Assembly: GCF_013385635.1 (NCBI RefSeq)
Contig: NZ_JACAPR010000015.1
Location: 1 to 64,000 of the forward strand
Source of the DNA: Pseudomonas gingeri
GTDB taxonomy: Bacteria > Pseudomonadota > Gammaproteobacteria > Pseudomonadales > Pseudomonadaceae
Length of the DNA: 64,000 nucleotides
Direction: 5' to 3'
Part shown: positions 50,350-58,676 of the stretch, piece by piece
Position numbering within the stretch: the stretch's first letter is position 1
How the letters are laid out: every line of letters begins with the position of its first letter
Position numbers and translations under genes: made by a program
Notes under the pieces: generated by a model
Seen by the model: only the letters and a program-made list of their open reading frames with translations
What the model was told of the DNA's origin: nothing
The model's database searches: none

Positions 50350-51642
50350 CTAGGCCACGGCGGGTGTCCCGCTGATCGCCGGTTCGGCCGGGCTCGACTT
50401 GAGCGGCCGGGCCACGTTCCACACCAGGAAGGCGGCGACGATATCGAGGATGGCCAGGGTCACGAACAGCGGGCTATAGCCGACCTTGGTCACCATGATG
50501 CCTAGCACCATGGTGAACAGGGCCGCGCCGAAGAAGCCGAACATGCCGCTGACACCGGTGGCGGTGGCCACTTCGTTCTTGCCGAAGGAATCTGAGGTGA
50601 TCGCATACAGCGCACCGGACAGGGTCTGGTGGGCAAAGCCGCCGACACAGAGCAGGGCGATGGCGACGTAAGGGCTGTCCACCAGGCCGATGCAGGCCGG
50701 GCCGATCATGCAACTGCAGCCAAGGAACATGACCATTTTGCGCGAGGTGAACAGGCTGACCTTCAGGTGCTTGTGGAAGAACGGGCTGAGGTAGCCGCCG
50801 ACGATGCAACCCAGGTCGGCGGCGAGGAACGGCAGCCAGGCGAACATGGCGATTTCCTTGATGTTCATGTGCCGCTCGGTCATCAGGTACAGCGGAATCC
50901 AGGCGTTGAAGGTCTGCCAGGCCGGCTCGGAAAGAAAGCGCGAGCTGGCGATGGCGAAGAAATTGCGACTGGCGACGACCTTTTTCCAGTTGCCCTTTTT
51001 CGCCGCGGTGTCCTTGAAGTGGTCTTCCTGGCCACTGAGGATGTAGTCGCGCTCGGCGTCGCTCAGGCGTTTCTGGTCACGGGGATGCTTGTACAGCAGC
51101 AGCCAGGCCGCGCTCCAGGCGATGCCCAGCACGCCGACGCTGATAAATGCCAGTTGCCAGCCGCTGTGCAGGATCGCCCAGACCACCAGCGGCGGGGCGA
51201 GCAGGGCACCGAAGGACGAGCCGATATTGAACCAGCCGATGGCGACGGAGCGCTCCTTGGCCGGGAACCATTCGGTGGAGGTCTTGACCGCCGACGGCAT
51301 GCCGGCCGCCTCGGTGACGCCGAGCAGGCCGCGCATGAACGCCAACCCCTGCCAGCCGGTGGCCAGGGCCGCCGCCGCGCAGGCCAGGGACCAGGCAATG
51401 GCGAAGATCGCAAAGCCCAGCTTGGTGCCGATGGCGTCGACGATATAGCCGGCGATCGGTTGCATCAGGGCATAGCCTATCTGCCAGGCGACGACGATGT
51501 GCGAGTACTGCTCGGTGGAGATGTTCATCTCGCTCATCAGGGTCGGTGCCGCTACCGACAGGGTATTGCGAGCCAGGTAGTTGACCATCAGGCCGCACGT
51601 GACCAGCGCGATCATCCACCAGCGGATGCCTTTGACTTTCAT
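50350..51642 (-). CDS. exuT: MFS hexuronate transporter, ExuT-like
   Basis: A 430-residue, 12-helix transporter of the anion:cation symporter group. Much of the sequence parallels E. coli ExuT (galacturonate/glucuronate uptake): RWWMIALVTCGLMVNYLARN, EWFPAKERSVAIGWFNIGSS, YKHPRDQKRLSDAERDYI and FAHQTLSGALYAITSDSFG. The ATG at 51642 follows a weak GGTGAAGTG. No uronate catabolic genes are in the window, so the gene stands alone; a related sugar acid is possible. Confidence 0.85.
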   Translation of the reverse strand: MKVKGIRWWMIALVTCGLMVNYLARNTLSVAAPTLMSEMNISTEQYSHIVVAWQIGYALMQPIAGYIVDAIGTKLGFAIFAIAWSLACAAAALATGWQGLAFMRGLLGVTEAAGMPSAVKTSTEWFPAKERSVAIGWFNIGSSFGALLAPPLVVWAILHSGWQLAFISVGVLGIAWSAAWLLLYKHPRDQKRLSDAERDYILSGQEDHFKDTAAKKGNWKKVVASRNFFAIASSRFLSEPAWQTFNAWIPLYLMTERHMNIKEIAMFAWLPFLAADLGCIVGGYLSPFFHKHLKVSLFTSRKMVMFLGCSCMIGPACIGLVDSPYVAIALLCVGGFAHQTLSGALYAITSDSFGKNEVATATGVSGMFGFFGAALFTMVLGIMVTKVGYSPLFVTLAILDIVAAFLVWNVARPLKSSPAEPAISGTPAVA

Positions 51643-51860
51643 CACTTCACCATTGTTATTTTTGGAATGGGGGTGGTGCAGGGCGACCCCGTGCGCGAAC
51701 GCTCAGCGAGGCGGGAAGGACATCACAAGCGTGACGTGCCTGTCGTTCGGGAGCGGGGAGTACGGAATGCGGGAAGGCCTGCGGAGAAAGCGGCGAGTCT
51801 GATCATGGGGGCGGACACTCTTTGAATTATTTTTATTTGAGTAAATATGTTTCGTTGTAT

Positions 51861-51873
51861 GTCATCGTATGAC
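51861..51873. promoter_or_regulatory. Operator-like palindrome upstream of exuT
   Basis: GTCAT-CGT-ATGAC lies about 220 bp before exuT inside an AT-rich stretch (51823-51890) likely to hold its promoter. GntR/FadR-type regulators of sugar-acid genes bind similar short palindromes; the factor is not known. Confidence 0.35.
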
Positions 51874-51982
51874 TGTGGTCCTTATAAGGAGTGTCGAGCG
51901 GGGATGTCAATCGCGGGCGCAACAAAAAAGCGCCGGTAACGGCGTTTGCCGACGAGCGCTATGGTGGGGACAGCGCCGGACC

Positions 51983-52356
51983 TGTGGGGGCTTGCCCGCG
52001 GAGGGCACGCTGCGTTTCTTCAGGAAAACCGCGTTATCGTTCTTCGCAGTTCAAGCCAGCTCCCACAAGGGGCGCAACTTCGTGGGCGCGGGTGGGTGTG
52101 GGAGCGGGGTTGCCCGCGAAGGGCACGCTGCGTTTCTTCAGGAAAACCGCGTTATCGTTCTTCGCTGGCAAGCCAGCTCCTACAAGGGAAGCAACTTCGT
52201 GGGCGCGGGTGGGTGTGGGAACGGGTTTGCCCGCGAAGGGCACGCTGCGTTTCTTCAGGAAAACCGCGTTATCGTTCTTCGCTGGCAAGCCAGCTCCCAC
52301 AAGGGGCGCAAGTCCGTGGGCGCGGGTGGGTGTGGGAGCGGGCTTGCCCGCGAAGG
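51983..52356. repeat. Tandem array, ~117-bp period, REP based
   Basis: A unit containing GGCTTGCCCGCGAAGGGCAC, then CTTCAGGAAAACCGCG and TTCGCTGGCAAGCCAGCTCC, repeats three times, with a partial fourth (markers about 51983, 52098, 52215, 52331). It takes up half of the 742-bp gap between exuT and the 63-residue-protein gene; the remainder is the exuT promoter region. Confidence 0.9.
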
Positions 52357-52384
52357 GCACGACGCGGGCTGTTGTCGTATGACT

Positions 52385-52576
52385 TCAGTTTTTTCTCGGA
52401 CCGGACCTCAGCAATGCCTGCACCGCGATCAGTGTCGGAATCCCCAGGCCCAGCCAGCTCAACGCGTCCCACGCGCCATCGCCGAGCAGGGCGGCGAACA
52501 GCCCGATGGCGGTGAGCACGGCGATCACAGTCGGAAGGCTGAAGACCTTCCAGAAGTTCGATTGCCTCGGTTTCAT
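52385..52576 (-). CDS. 63-residue membrane protein, partner of the PepSY protein
   Basis: A small protein with two hydrophobic helices (SLPTVIAVLTAIGLFAALLG; ALSWLGLGIPTLIAVQALL), resembling small DUF-type proteins that follow PepSY-TM genes. Its ATG overlaps the PepSY stop by ATGA, so it is translationally coupled. Function unknown. Confidence 0.75.
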   Translation of the reverse strand: MKPRQSNFWKVFSLPTVIAVLTAIGLFAALLGDGAWDALSWLGLGIPTLIAVQALLRSGPRKN

Positions 52577-53697
52577 CGCACGACCTCCGCCGCGACGCCC
52601 GCCGTCGCCCGGCGCCGCACCCACCACAGGTACAGGCCGCTGCCGAGCACGATGAGGGTCAGCACATCGAGGGCGGCCCAGAGGATTTTCATCGGCATGC
52701 CGCCGTAGTCGCCGAAGTGCAGCGGTTGCGACATGCCCATGGCGTCCATGTACCAGGGCCGTTCGGCCACTGCCGTGACGTGCAGGGTGCCGGCGTCGAT
52801 CAGCACCGGGGTCAGCAGGTGCGAGGTCAGGTGCGTGCTGCCTTTCATGAACACCGCGTAGTGGTGCTCGCTGGAGAACCGTGTGCCGGGAAAGGCGATA
52901 AAGTCCGGGCGCATGCCGGGGGCCGCCCGGGCGGCGATCTCCAGCAGGTGCGTAGCGGGCGCGCGGTCGGTCAGCGGCGGCGCATTGCGGTAGGGTTCGA
53001 CCATGGCGCCGAGGCTGTCGTTGCGCCAGGCGGCGATGATCAGGTCGGCGCAGGCGCTGATCACGCCGGTAATGCCGACCACCAGGCACCAGGTCAGGGT
53101 CACGATGCCGATCAGGTTATGCAGGTCGAGCCAGCGCAGGCGGGTGGATTTGTCCTGGCGTACGCCGGCGAACTTCAGGCGGCGCATGAACGGCAGGTAG
53201 AGCACCACGCCGGAGATGATCGCCAGCACGAACAGCAACCCCATGAAGGCCAGCAGCAGTTTGCCGGGCAGCCCGGCGAACATGTCCACATGCAGGCGCA
53301 GCATCACCATCATCAGCCCGCCGTTGGCCGAGGGCAGTTCCAGGGCTTCGCCGGTGCGGGCGTCGAGCATGAAGGTGTGGGACGAGTTGGGCTCGGTTCC
53401 GGCGGTTTTCGCCATGATCGCGATCACGCCATTGGGATCTTCCTCGTCCCAGCCGAAATACTGCATGACCTCGCCCGGACGATGGGCCTCGGCGGCGCGG
53501 ACCAGTTGCTGCAGGTCCAGTTGCGGGGTATCGGCGGGCATCTGCCTGAGCTCGGCCGCATCGCCCAGCAGGTGGTCGATCTCATGGTGGAAAATCAACG
53601 GCAGGCCGGTCAGCGCCAGCATCAGCAGGAACAGGGTGCAGATCAGGCTGGTCCAGGTGTGGATAAAGGACCAGCGGCGGATGGTTTTGCTTTTCAT
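52573..53697 (-). CDS. PepSY-associated TM protein (siderophore-uptake associated)
   Basis: A 374-residue protein with four helices (about 12-35, 145-170, 192-220, 340-362) and PepSY-type periplasmic regions (LQQLVRAAEAHRPGEVMQY; HTFMLDARTGEALEL). Conserved membrane His residues (HTWTSLICTLFLLMLALTGL; RLHVDMFAG; LHNLIGIVTLTW) are those of haem-bearing ferric-siderophore reductases of this family. Close to fiuA, it may reduce or help process imported ferrichrome; that role is inferred from context. Confidence 0.82.
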   Translation of the reverse strand: MKSKTIRRWSFIHTWTSLICTLFLLMLALTGLPLIFHHEIDHLLGDAAELRQMPADTPQLDLQQLVRAAEAHRPGEVMQYFGWDEEDPNGVIAIMAKTAGTEPNSSHTFMLDARTGEALELPSANGGLMMVMLRLHVDMFAGLPGKLLLAFMGLLFVLAIISGVVLYLPFMRRLKFAGVRQDKSTRLRWLDLHNLIGIVTLTWCLVVGITGVISACADLIIAAWRNDSLGAMVEPYRNAPPLTDRAPATHLLEIAARAAPGMRPDFIAFPGTRFSSEHHYAVFMKGSTHLTSHLLTPVLIDAGTLHVTAVAERPWYMDAMGMSQPLHFGDYGGMPMKILWAALDVLTLIVLGSGLYLWWVRRRATAGVAAEVVR

Positions 53698-53793
53698 GGT
53701 TGACCACAGTCTGGATGAGGGCGCGCTATGGGAATGCGGCTTGCCTCAAGGTTGCCCGGCTAAGCAAGTGGGAGGCGGGAAACGTCACAAGGC

Positions 53794-53880
53794 CTGTGGG
53801 AGCCGGCTTGCCGGCGATGGCGTCCGAATGGGCGCTACAAGGCTCAAGGGCCTCATCGCCAGCAAGCCGGCTCCTACAGG
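53794..53880. repeat. REP inverted pair
   Basis: CTGTGGGAGCCGGCTTGCCGG and CAGCAAGCCGGCTCCTACAG around a 45-bp spacer, between fiuA and the PepSY gene. Confidence 0.85.
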
Positions 53881-53923
53881 TCCGTGGTGGTTCAGGTGGT
53901 CCGCGTGATCAAGGCGGGTGCCG

Positions 53924-56329
53924 TTACCACTTGTAATTCACGCTGGCGACCACGTTGCGCTCGTCACCGTAGTAACACCAGGTGCCATCACAGGTGGAAA
54001 GGTAGTCCTTGTTGAACAGGTTCTTCGCGTTGACTTCCACCGAAGCACCCGCCAATGAACTGCTCAGGCGACCCAGGTCGTAGTGCACCGCCGCATCGTA
54101 GACGGCGTAGGAACCGACGTGGCCGTTGGCGGTGTTCGCCGTGTTGCCGTAGGTGTCGCCGACATAACGCACGCCGCCACCGACGCCGAAACCATCGAGG
54201 AAGCCGGTGCGCCAGGTGTAGTCGCTCCAGACGGAGGCCTGGTTGCGCGGGACCAACTGCAGGCGATTGCCCTTGTCGTCGCCCTTGAGGATTTCCGAAT
54301 CGGTGTAGGTGTAGGCCGCGATCAGCTTGAGGTTCTCGGTCACGTTGGACGTGGCTTCGAGTTCCAGGCCACGGACCTTGGTTTCGCCGATCTGGCTGGT
54401 GATGCCACGGTCGCTGACCGATACGTTCTCCTGGCGCAGGTCGAAGACGGCTGCGGTGAGCAGGGTCTTGCTACCCGGCGGCTGGTACTTCACGCCCAGC
54501 TCGTACTGGTGACCTTCGGTCGGCTTGAAGGATTGGGTTGCGCTGGCGTTGGCGCCCTGGGAAGGCTGGAACGACTCGGTATAGGAAATGTACGGCGTGA
54601 TGCCGGAGTCGAAGACATAGCTCAGCCCGGCATTGCCGCTGAAGGCCTTGTCGCGACGTGTGCTGGTGGCATCGTTCTGGTTGAAGAAGGTGGTGCCGGT
54701 ATGAATCCAGTCTTCACGTCCGCCGAGGGTCAGGCGCCACTTGTCCAGCGAGATCTGGTCCTGGGCATACAGGCCGGTCTGGTTGGTCTTCTGGTTGTAG
54801 TTGTAGAAGGTGTTGTAGGCGATATTGGAGAAGTCCTGCCCGAAGATCGGATGGATCACGTTGCTGTTGGGCGCGCTGCCTTCCTGCCAGTGGTAGCTGG
54901 TATCGGTGCGCTGGTGGTCCAGGCCCAGCAGTACGGTGTGGCTGAGGACACCGGTCTGGAAGTCGGCCTGGAAGTTGTTGTCCAGGGCGAACTGGCTGAT
55001 GTCTTCGTCGACCTTGTCGACGAGGCGGGTAAGGGTGCCATCCGGAGCGACGACATTGCCAAAGGAGGCGTAGGCCTGGCGGAAGGCCAGTTCGCTCTTG
55101 GTGTAGCGCAGGTTTTGCTTGAACTGCCAGACATCGTTGAAACGATGATCGAAGCTGTAGCCCAGGGCGTAGTAGGTACGGTCGTAGTAGTCCGAATCCG
55201 GGTCGCCCAGGTTCTTGTGATGGGAAATATCCCCGGCCGCCGAAGGCAGCTTGGTGCCCTGCAGTGGCAGGAACTGACCGGTGATGCCGGTATCGTCGCG
55301 GGTGTACTGCGACAGGAAGGTCAGGTGGGTATCGTCGTCGATATTCCAGGTCAGACTGGGGGCGATGTTGTAGCGCTTGTCGTCGATATGGTCGATGGGC
55401 GAGCCGCCGTCACGGATCACGCCGTCGATGCGGTAGAGGAACTGGCCTTCGTCGTCGATCTTGCCGGTGCTGTCGAAGCTGATCTGCTTGCGGTTGTTGC
55501 TGCCGACTTCGGCGCGTACTTCGTGGCTGCTCTCGGCCTCGGGGCGGCGGCTGACCATGTCGAGCATGCCGCCTGGTGGAGTCTGACCATACACCGAGGA
55601 AGCTGGGCCGCGCAGGACGGCAATGCGTTCCAGGTCCCAGGTTTCGGCTTTCGGGTTGGCATAGGAACCCTTGGGCAGTGGCAGGCCATCGAGGAACTGG
55701 GTCGGTTCGAAGCCGCGTATTCTCAACCAGTCGGCCCGCGAGTCGCTGCCGTAGCTGCTGGCGATCACGCCGGGGGTATAGCGCAGAGCGTCGTCGAGAT
55801 TCTGTACGCCGCGATCTTCCATCTGTTCACGGGTAATGACCGAAATCGAGCGGGGGGCTTCGACGATCGCCGTGTCCGTCTTGGTGCCGGCGGCAGTGCG
55901 GGTCGCGGTGTAGCCTTCGACCGGGCCCCAGGCGCTTTCAGCATTGGCCTGGCCGGTAATGCTGGTTTCCGGCAGGGCCATGACGCCGCTCGGAATGGCG
56001 ATCAGGGTGTAGGTCCCGGCGCTGCTCTGCACCAGTTGCAGGCCGGTACCGCCAAGGGCAGTGTGCAGCGCGGTAATGGCGTCGAGCTTGCCCTTGACCG
56101 GGGCCGAGGTCTTGCCCGACGCCAGTGCCGGGTCGAGGCTGAGGGTCAGGCCCGCCTGGCTGGCGATCTGGCTCAGGGTCGAGCCCAGTGGCCCGGCTGG
56201 CAGGTCATAGGCGCGAACGCTGGACGTCTGTTCGGCGGCGACCAGCGTCGGGCTGAGCAGGGGAGTGCCGAGGGCGATGGCGACGGCCAGGAGACTGGGG
56301 CGGAGCAGGGTATGGAGCGAACGGGACAT
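53924..56329 (-). CDS. fiuA: TonB-dependent siderophore receptor FiuA (ferrichrome type)
   Basis: An 801-residue outer-membrane transducer-receptor. Signal peptide to about residue 32, then the STN signalling domain (about 40-110; LPAGPLGSTLSQIASQAGL) that talks to an anti-sigma factor, the plug (about 150-270; APRSISVITREQMEDRGVQN; RGPASSVYGQTPPGGM) and a 22-strand barrel ending in aromatic VNYKW. The adjacent anti-sigma and sigma genes and the PAO1-like position beside creBCD point to FiuA, the ferrioxamine/ferrichrome receptor. Confidence 0.88.
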   Translation of the reverse strand: MSRSLHTLLRPSLLAVAIALGTPLLSPTLVAAEQTSSVRAYDLPAGPLGSTLSQIASQAGLTLSLDPALASGKTSAPVKGKLDAITALHTALGGTGLQLVQSSAGTYTLIAIPSGVMALPETSITGQANAESAWGPVEGYTATRTAAGTKTDTAIVEAPRSISVITREQMEDRGVQNLDDALRYTPGVIASSYGSDSRADWLRIRGFEPTQFLDGLPLPKGSYANPKAETWDLERIAVLRGPASSVYGQTPPGGMLDMVSRRPEAESSHEVRAEVGSNNRKQISFDSTGKIDDEGQFLYRIDGVIRDGGSPIDHIDDKRYNIAPSLTWNIDDDTHLTFLSQYTRDDTGITGQFLPLQGTKLPSAAGDISHHKNLGDPDSDYYDRTYYALGYSFDHRFNDVWQFKQNLRYTKSELAFRQAYASFGNVVAPDGTLTRLVDKVDEDISQFALDNNFQADFQTGVLSHTVLLGLDHQRTDTSYHWQEGSAPNSNVIHPIFGQDFSNIAYNTFYNYNQKTNQTGLYAQDQISLDKWRLTLGGREDWIHTGTTFFNQNDATSTRRDKAFSGNAGLSYVFDSGITPYISYTESFQPSQGANASATQSFKPTEGHQYELGVKYQPPGSKTLLTAAVFDLRQENVSVSDRGITSQIGETKVRGLELEATSNVTENLKLIAAYTYTDSEILKGDDKGNRLQLVPRNQASVWSDYTWRTGFLDGFGVGGGVRYVGDTYGNTANTANGHVGSYAVYDAAVHYDLGRLSSSLAGASVEVNAKNLFNKDYLSTCDGTWCYYGDERNVVASVNYKW

Positions 56330-56455
56330 GGCATGGGTTCCTGAATGGAAATGTTTCTCAATGCCTATGTGCCGAGCGAAATCCGAAAAGTGATAGGGCT
56401 GATTGAAAATAATTTAGATTCACGAATTTTCTGCTTACAAAATATCAAGTGGATC

Positions 56456-56592
56456 CCTGTGGTGAGCGGGCTTGCCCGCGCTGTGGCGCGAAGCGGCCCT
56501 GAAACCGGCTAGTCAGGTCTATCAGGTAGACCGCAATAACCGGTTTTACGACTGCTGCGCAGTCGAGCGCGGGCAAGCCCGCTCGCCACAGA
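56456..56592. repeat. 137-bp inverted repeat element (REP-like ends)
   Basis: GTGGTGAGCGGGCTTGCCCGCG...GCGCGGGCAAGCCCGCTCGCCAC, the inverse of the copy at 28882-29012, with matching internal segments (GCGAAGCGGCCCTGAAACC). It lies upstream of fiuA. Confidence 0.8.
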
Positions 56593-56615
56593 GTTGTGTT
56601 CGTCCTTGATATCTG

Positions 56616-56881
56616 GATCGTTCCCACAGGCTGTGCAGGTATCCAGCCGTGCGCTCTGCTTCACACCGTGGACGCAGAGCGTCCAGAGAGGCATTCCCAC
56701 GCAGAGCGTGGGAACGATCAGCCGCCGAGCGCGGGCAAGCCCGCTCGCCACAGAGTTGTGTTCGTCCTTGATATCTGGATCGTTCCCACAGGCTGTGCAG
56801 GTATGCAGCCGTGCGCTCTGCTTCACACAGCGGACGCGGAGCGTCCAGAGAGGCATTCCCACGCAGAGCGTGGGAACGATC
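56616..56881. repeat. Two double-hairpin elements in a 162-bp direct duplication
   Basis: Element copies at 56616-56719 and 56778-56881 sit in a longer duplicated block: GTTGTGTTCGTCCTTGATAT occurs at about 56594 and 56756, so REP end, spacer and hairpin element were duplicated together. With 56456-56592 this fills the 586-bp fiuR-fiuA gap; the 110 bp next to fiuA are AT-rich and probably hold its promoter. Confidence 0.85.
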
Positions 56882-56915
56882 AGCCGCCGAGCGTGGGAAC
56901 GACCGGCGTTGTTAT

Positions 56916-57896
56916 TCAGGGTTTGCTGATGGCCTTGGCCTGCACCGTTACCCACCATTGCGTGTGTCGTGCGATCTGCACCGGCAAGGTCGGCAGCAGG
57001 GCGGTCAGCGCCAGGTCGGTGTCGTGCAGCGGGAAGCTGCCGGTGATCCGCAGGTCGGCGACTTTCGGGTCGACGCCCAGGTGGCCGCGTCGATAGCGGC
57101 CCAGTTCTTCGAGCATGTCCGCCAGGCGTACGTTGTCCACCACCAGCATGCCGCGGGTCCAGGCATCGGCGCCGGGGTTGAGGGCTTGTAGCGGGCCGAG
57201 GCCATCGCGGTGCATCAGTACTTGCTGGCCTTCATGCAGGATCTGTTCGTCGGTCGCCGCGTACGGGCGGGCGGCGACCGCCGACTGCAGGACGCTCAGC
57301 AGCGTGCCGTCCTCCTCGCGCTTGACCAGGAAGCGGGTGCCCAGCGCGCGCATGCGGCCGTCGTCGGTTTCGACGATAAACGGCCGGGTATCGTTATGGC
57401 CGGTTTCGATCAGGATCTCGCCGTCCCTCAGCACGATGCGCCGGGTCTTCTCGTCGAAACGCACATCCAGGGCACTGTGGGTATTGAGCTGGATAACGGT
57501 GCCGTCGGCCAGGTGCAGGGTGCGCTGCTCGCCGGTGGCGGTGCGCTGGTCGGCCAGCCAGTAGTCGACGGGCAGGTAGCGATTGCCGAGGAACAGCGCC
57601 AGGCCGCAAGCCAGCATCACACTGGCCAGGCCGCTGCCGAGCTTGCGCACGCGCTGGCGAACGCCATCACGGGATTTCAGCAGGGCGCCGCGCGCCGGGC
57701 CACTGGTGCCGCTGAAACGCTGGTCGAGCATGCCCAGTTGGCTCCAGGCCCGGGCATGTTCTTCATGGGCCGCATGCCATTTCTCGAACTCGGCCTGCTC
57801 CACGGAGCTGCGTGTGCCGGTGTCCAGGCACAACTGCCAGGCAATGGCGGCATCGAGGACACGGGCGGAAACCGGCTTGGCGCTGAACTGATTCAT
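56916..57896 (-). CDS. fiuR: FecR-family anti-sigma factor FiuR
   Basis: A 326-residue cell-surface-signalling regulator. The N-terminal DUF4880/anti-sigma part (about 10-60; AAIAWQLCLDTGTRSSVEQA) precedes a helix (LASVMLACGLALFLGNRYL, about 88-106) and the periplasmic FecR domain (DGTVIQLNTHSALDVRFDEK; GDGRMRALGTRFLV-like segment). It receives the signal from the STN domain of FiuA and controls the sigma factor whose gene it overlaps by ATGA. Confidence 0.9.
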   Translation of the reverse strand: MNQFSAKPVSARVLDAAIAWQLCLDTGTRSSVEQAEFEKWHAAHEEHARAWSQLGMLDQRFSGTSGPARGALLKSRDGVRQRVRKLGSGLASVMLACGLALFLGNRYLPVDYWLADQRTATGEQRTLHLADGTVIQLNTHSALDVRFDEKTRRIVLRDGEILIETGHNDTRPFIVETDDGRMRALGTRFLVKREEDGTLLSVLQSAVAARPYAATDEQILHEGQQVLMHRDGLGPLQALNPGADAWTRGMLVVDNVRLADMLEELGRYRRGHLGVDPKVADLRITGSFPLHDTDLALTALLPTLPVQIARHTQWWVTVQAKAISKP

Positions 57897-58411
57897 GTCG
57901 GCTCGCCATACAGCGCGATGTAGCACTGGCGAATCCCCTGGGCCAGGTACTGGCGCACGCGGGGGACCGAGACGCCGAGCTTCTGCGCGATCTCGGCATG
58001 GCTCAGGCCTTCCAGGCGGTTGTAGAGGAAGGCGGCGCGGGCCTTGCTCGAAAGTTTGCCGAGCAGGCGGTCGATGGCCTTGAGGTCTTCGAGGATCAGT
58101 TGCTGTTCTTCCAGGGACGGTTGCTCGCCTTCCGGGATCAGCATCAGCTCGTTGAGGTAGGCCTGTTCCAGCGCTGCGCGGCGGAAATAGTCGAACAGCA
58201 GGCCCTTGGCGATGGCCGCCAGGAAGGCCCGGGGCTCACGGGGTGTCTTCAGTTCGTCACGTCCCAGCAGCCGGACGAAGGTGTCCTGGCTCAGGTCTTC
58301 GGCACGCTGCGGGCAGGCAATGTTGCGCCGCAGCCACGACAACAGCCAGCCGCGATGGTCGCGATACAAGGCTCCAACAAGCTCATTGTGCGGGCTTCGG
58401 GCTGACGACAC
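57893..58411 (-). CDS. fiuI: Iron-starvation ECF sigma factor FiuI
   Basis: A 172-residue ECF sigma of the FecI type. Region 2: LYRDHRGWLLSWLRRNIACP, AEDLSQDTFVRLL, AAIAKGLLFDYFRR; region 4: LSSKARAAFLYNRLEGLSHAEIAQ-like with RVRQYLAQGIRQCY. It should drive fiuA transcription. No ATG fits; the GTG at 58411 is chosen as the first start that keeps the conserved N-terminus, but the site before it is poor. Confidence 0.88.
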   Translation of the reverse strand: MSSARSPHNELVGALYRDHRGWLLSWLRRNIACPQRAEDLSQDTFVRLLGRDELKTPREPRAFLAAIAKGLLFDYFRRAALEQAYLNELMLIPEGEQPSLEEQQLILEDLKAIDRLLGKLSSKARAAFLYNRLEGLSHAEIAQKLGVSVPRVRQYLAQGIRQCYIALYGEPT

Positions 58412-58437
58412 GGGCGTTACCGATAGGAAGTTTAAAC

Positions 58438-58456
58438 TAACGAGAATTATTCGCGA
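58438..58456 (-). promoter_or_regulatory. Fur-like box upstream of fiuI
   Basis: TAACGAGAATTATTCGCGA contains the 7-1-7 type core GAGAAT-T-ATTCGC, about 30 bp upstream of the fiuI start, where iron-regulated sigma genes carry a Fur site. Confidence 0.55.
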
Positions 58457-58554
58457 TTGTGTCAGGGCGTAGGAAAAGGCGCAATGGTTGCTGGTCGGGA
58501 AGCCATTACGCGGTATGGAGTTTGTGTGAAAGGAGCTTGCATGGGGGCTCCGAT

Positions 58555-58664
58555 GATCGTTCCCACGCTCCGCGTGGGAATGCCTCGCTGGACGCTCCGC
58601 GTCCGCTCTGCAAGTGACGCGCAGCGTCACGGGCTGCATGCCCACGCGGAGCGTGAGAACGATC
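58555..58664. repeat. Double-hairpin repeat element
   Basis: GATCGTTCCCACGC...GCGTGAGAACGATC, 110 bp, 12 bp after the exonuclease stop and upstream of fiuI. Confidence 0.85.
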
Positions 58665-58676
58665 AAGTGAGGCTGG

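Noticed and set aside
51891..52708. Plus-strand frames of 160-280 codons through the 117-bp array
   Set aside because: They translate the tandem repeats (repeating GLAREGHAAFLQENRVIV-like blocks) and have no independent start signal.
54083..56344. 753-codon frame opposite fiuA
   Set aside because: Shadow of a long GC-rich gene; Gly/Val/Ala-rich with no motif, whereas the other strand has a full TonB-receptor pattern.
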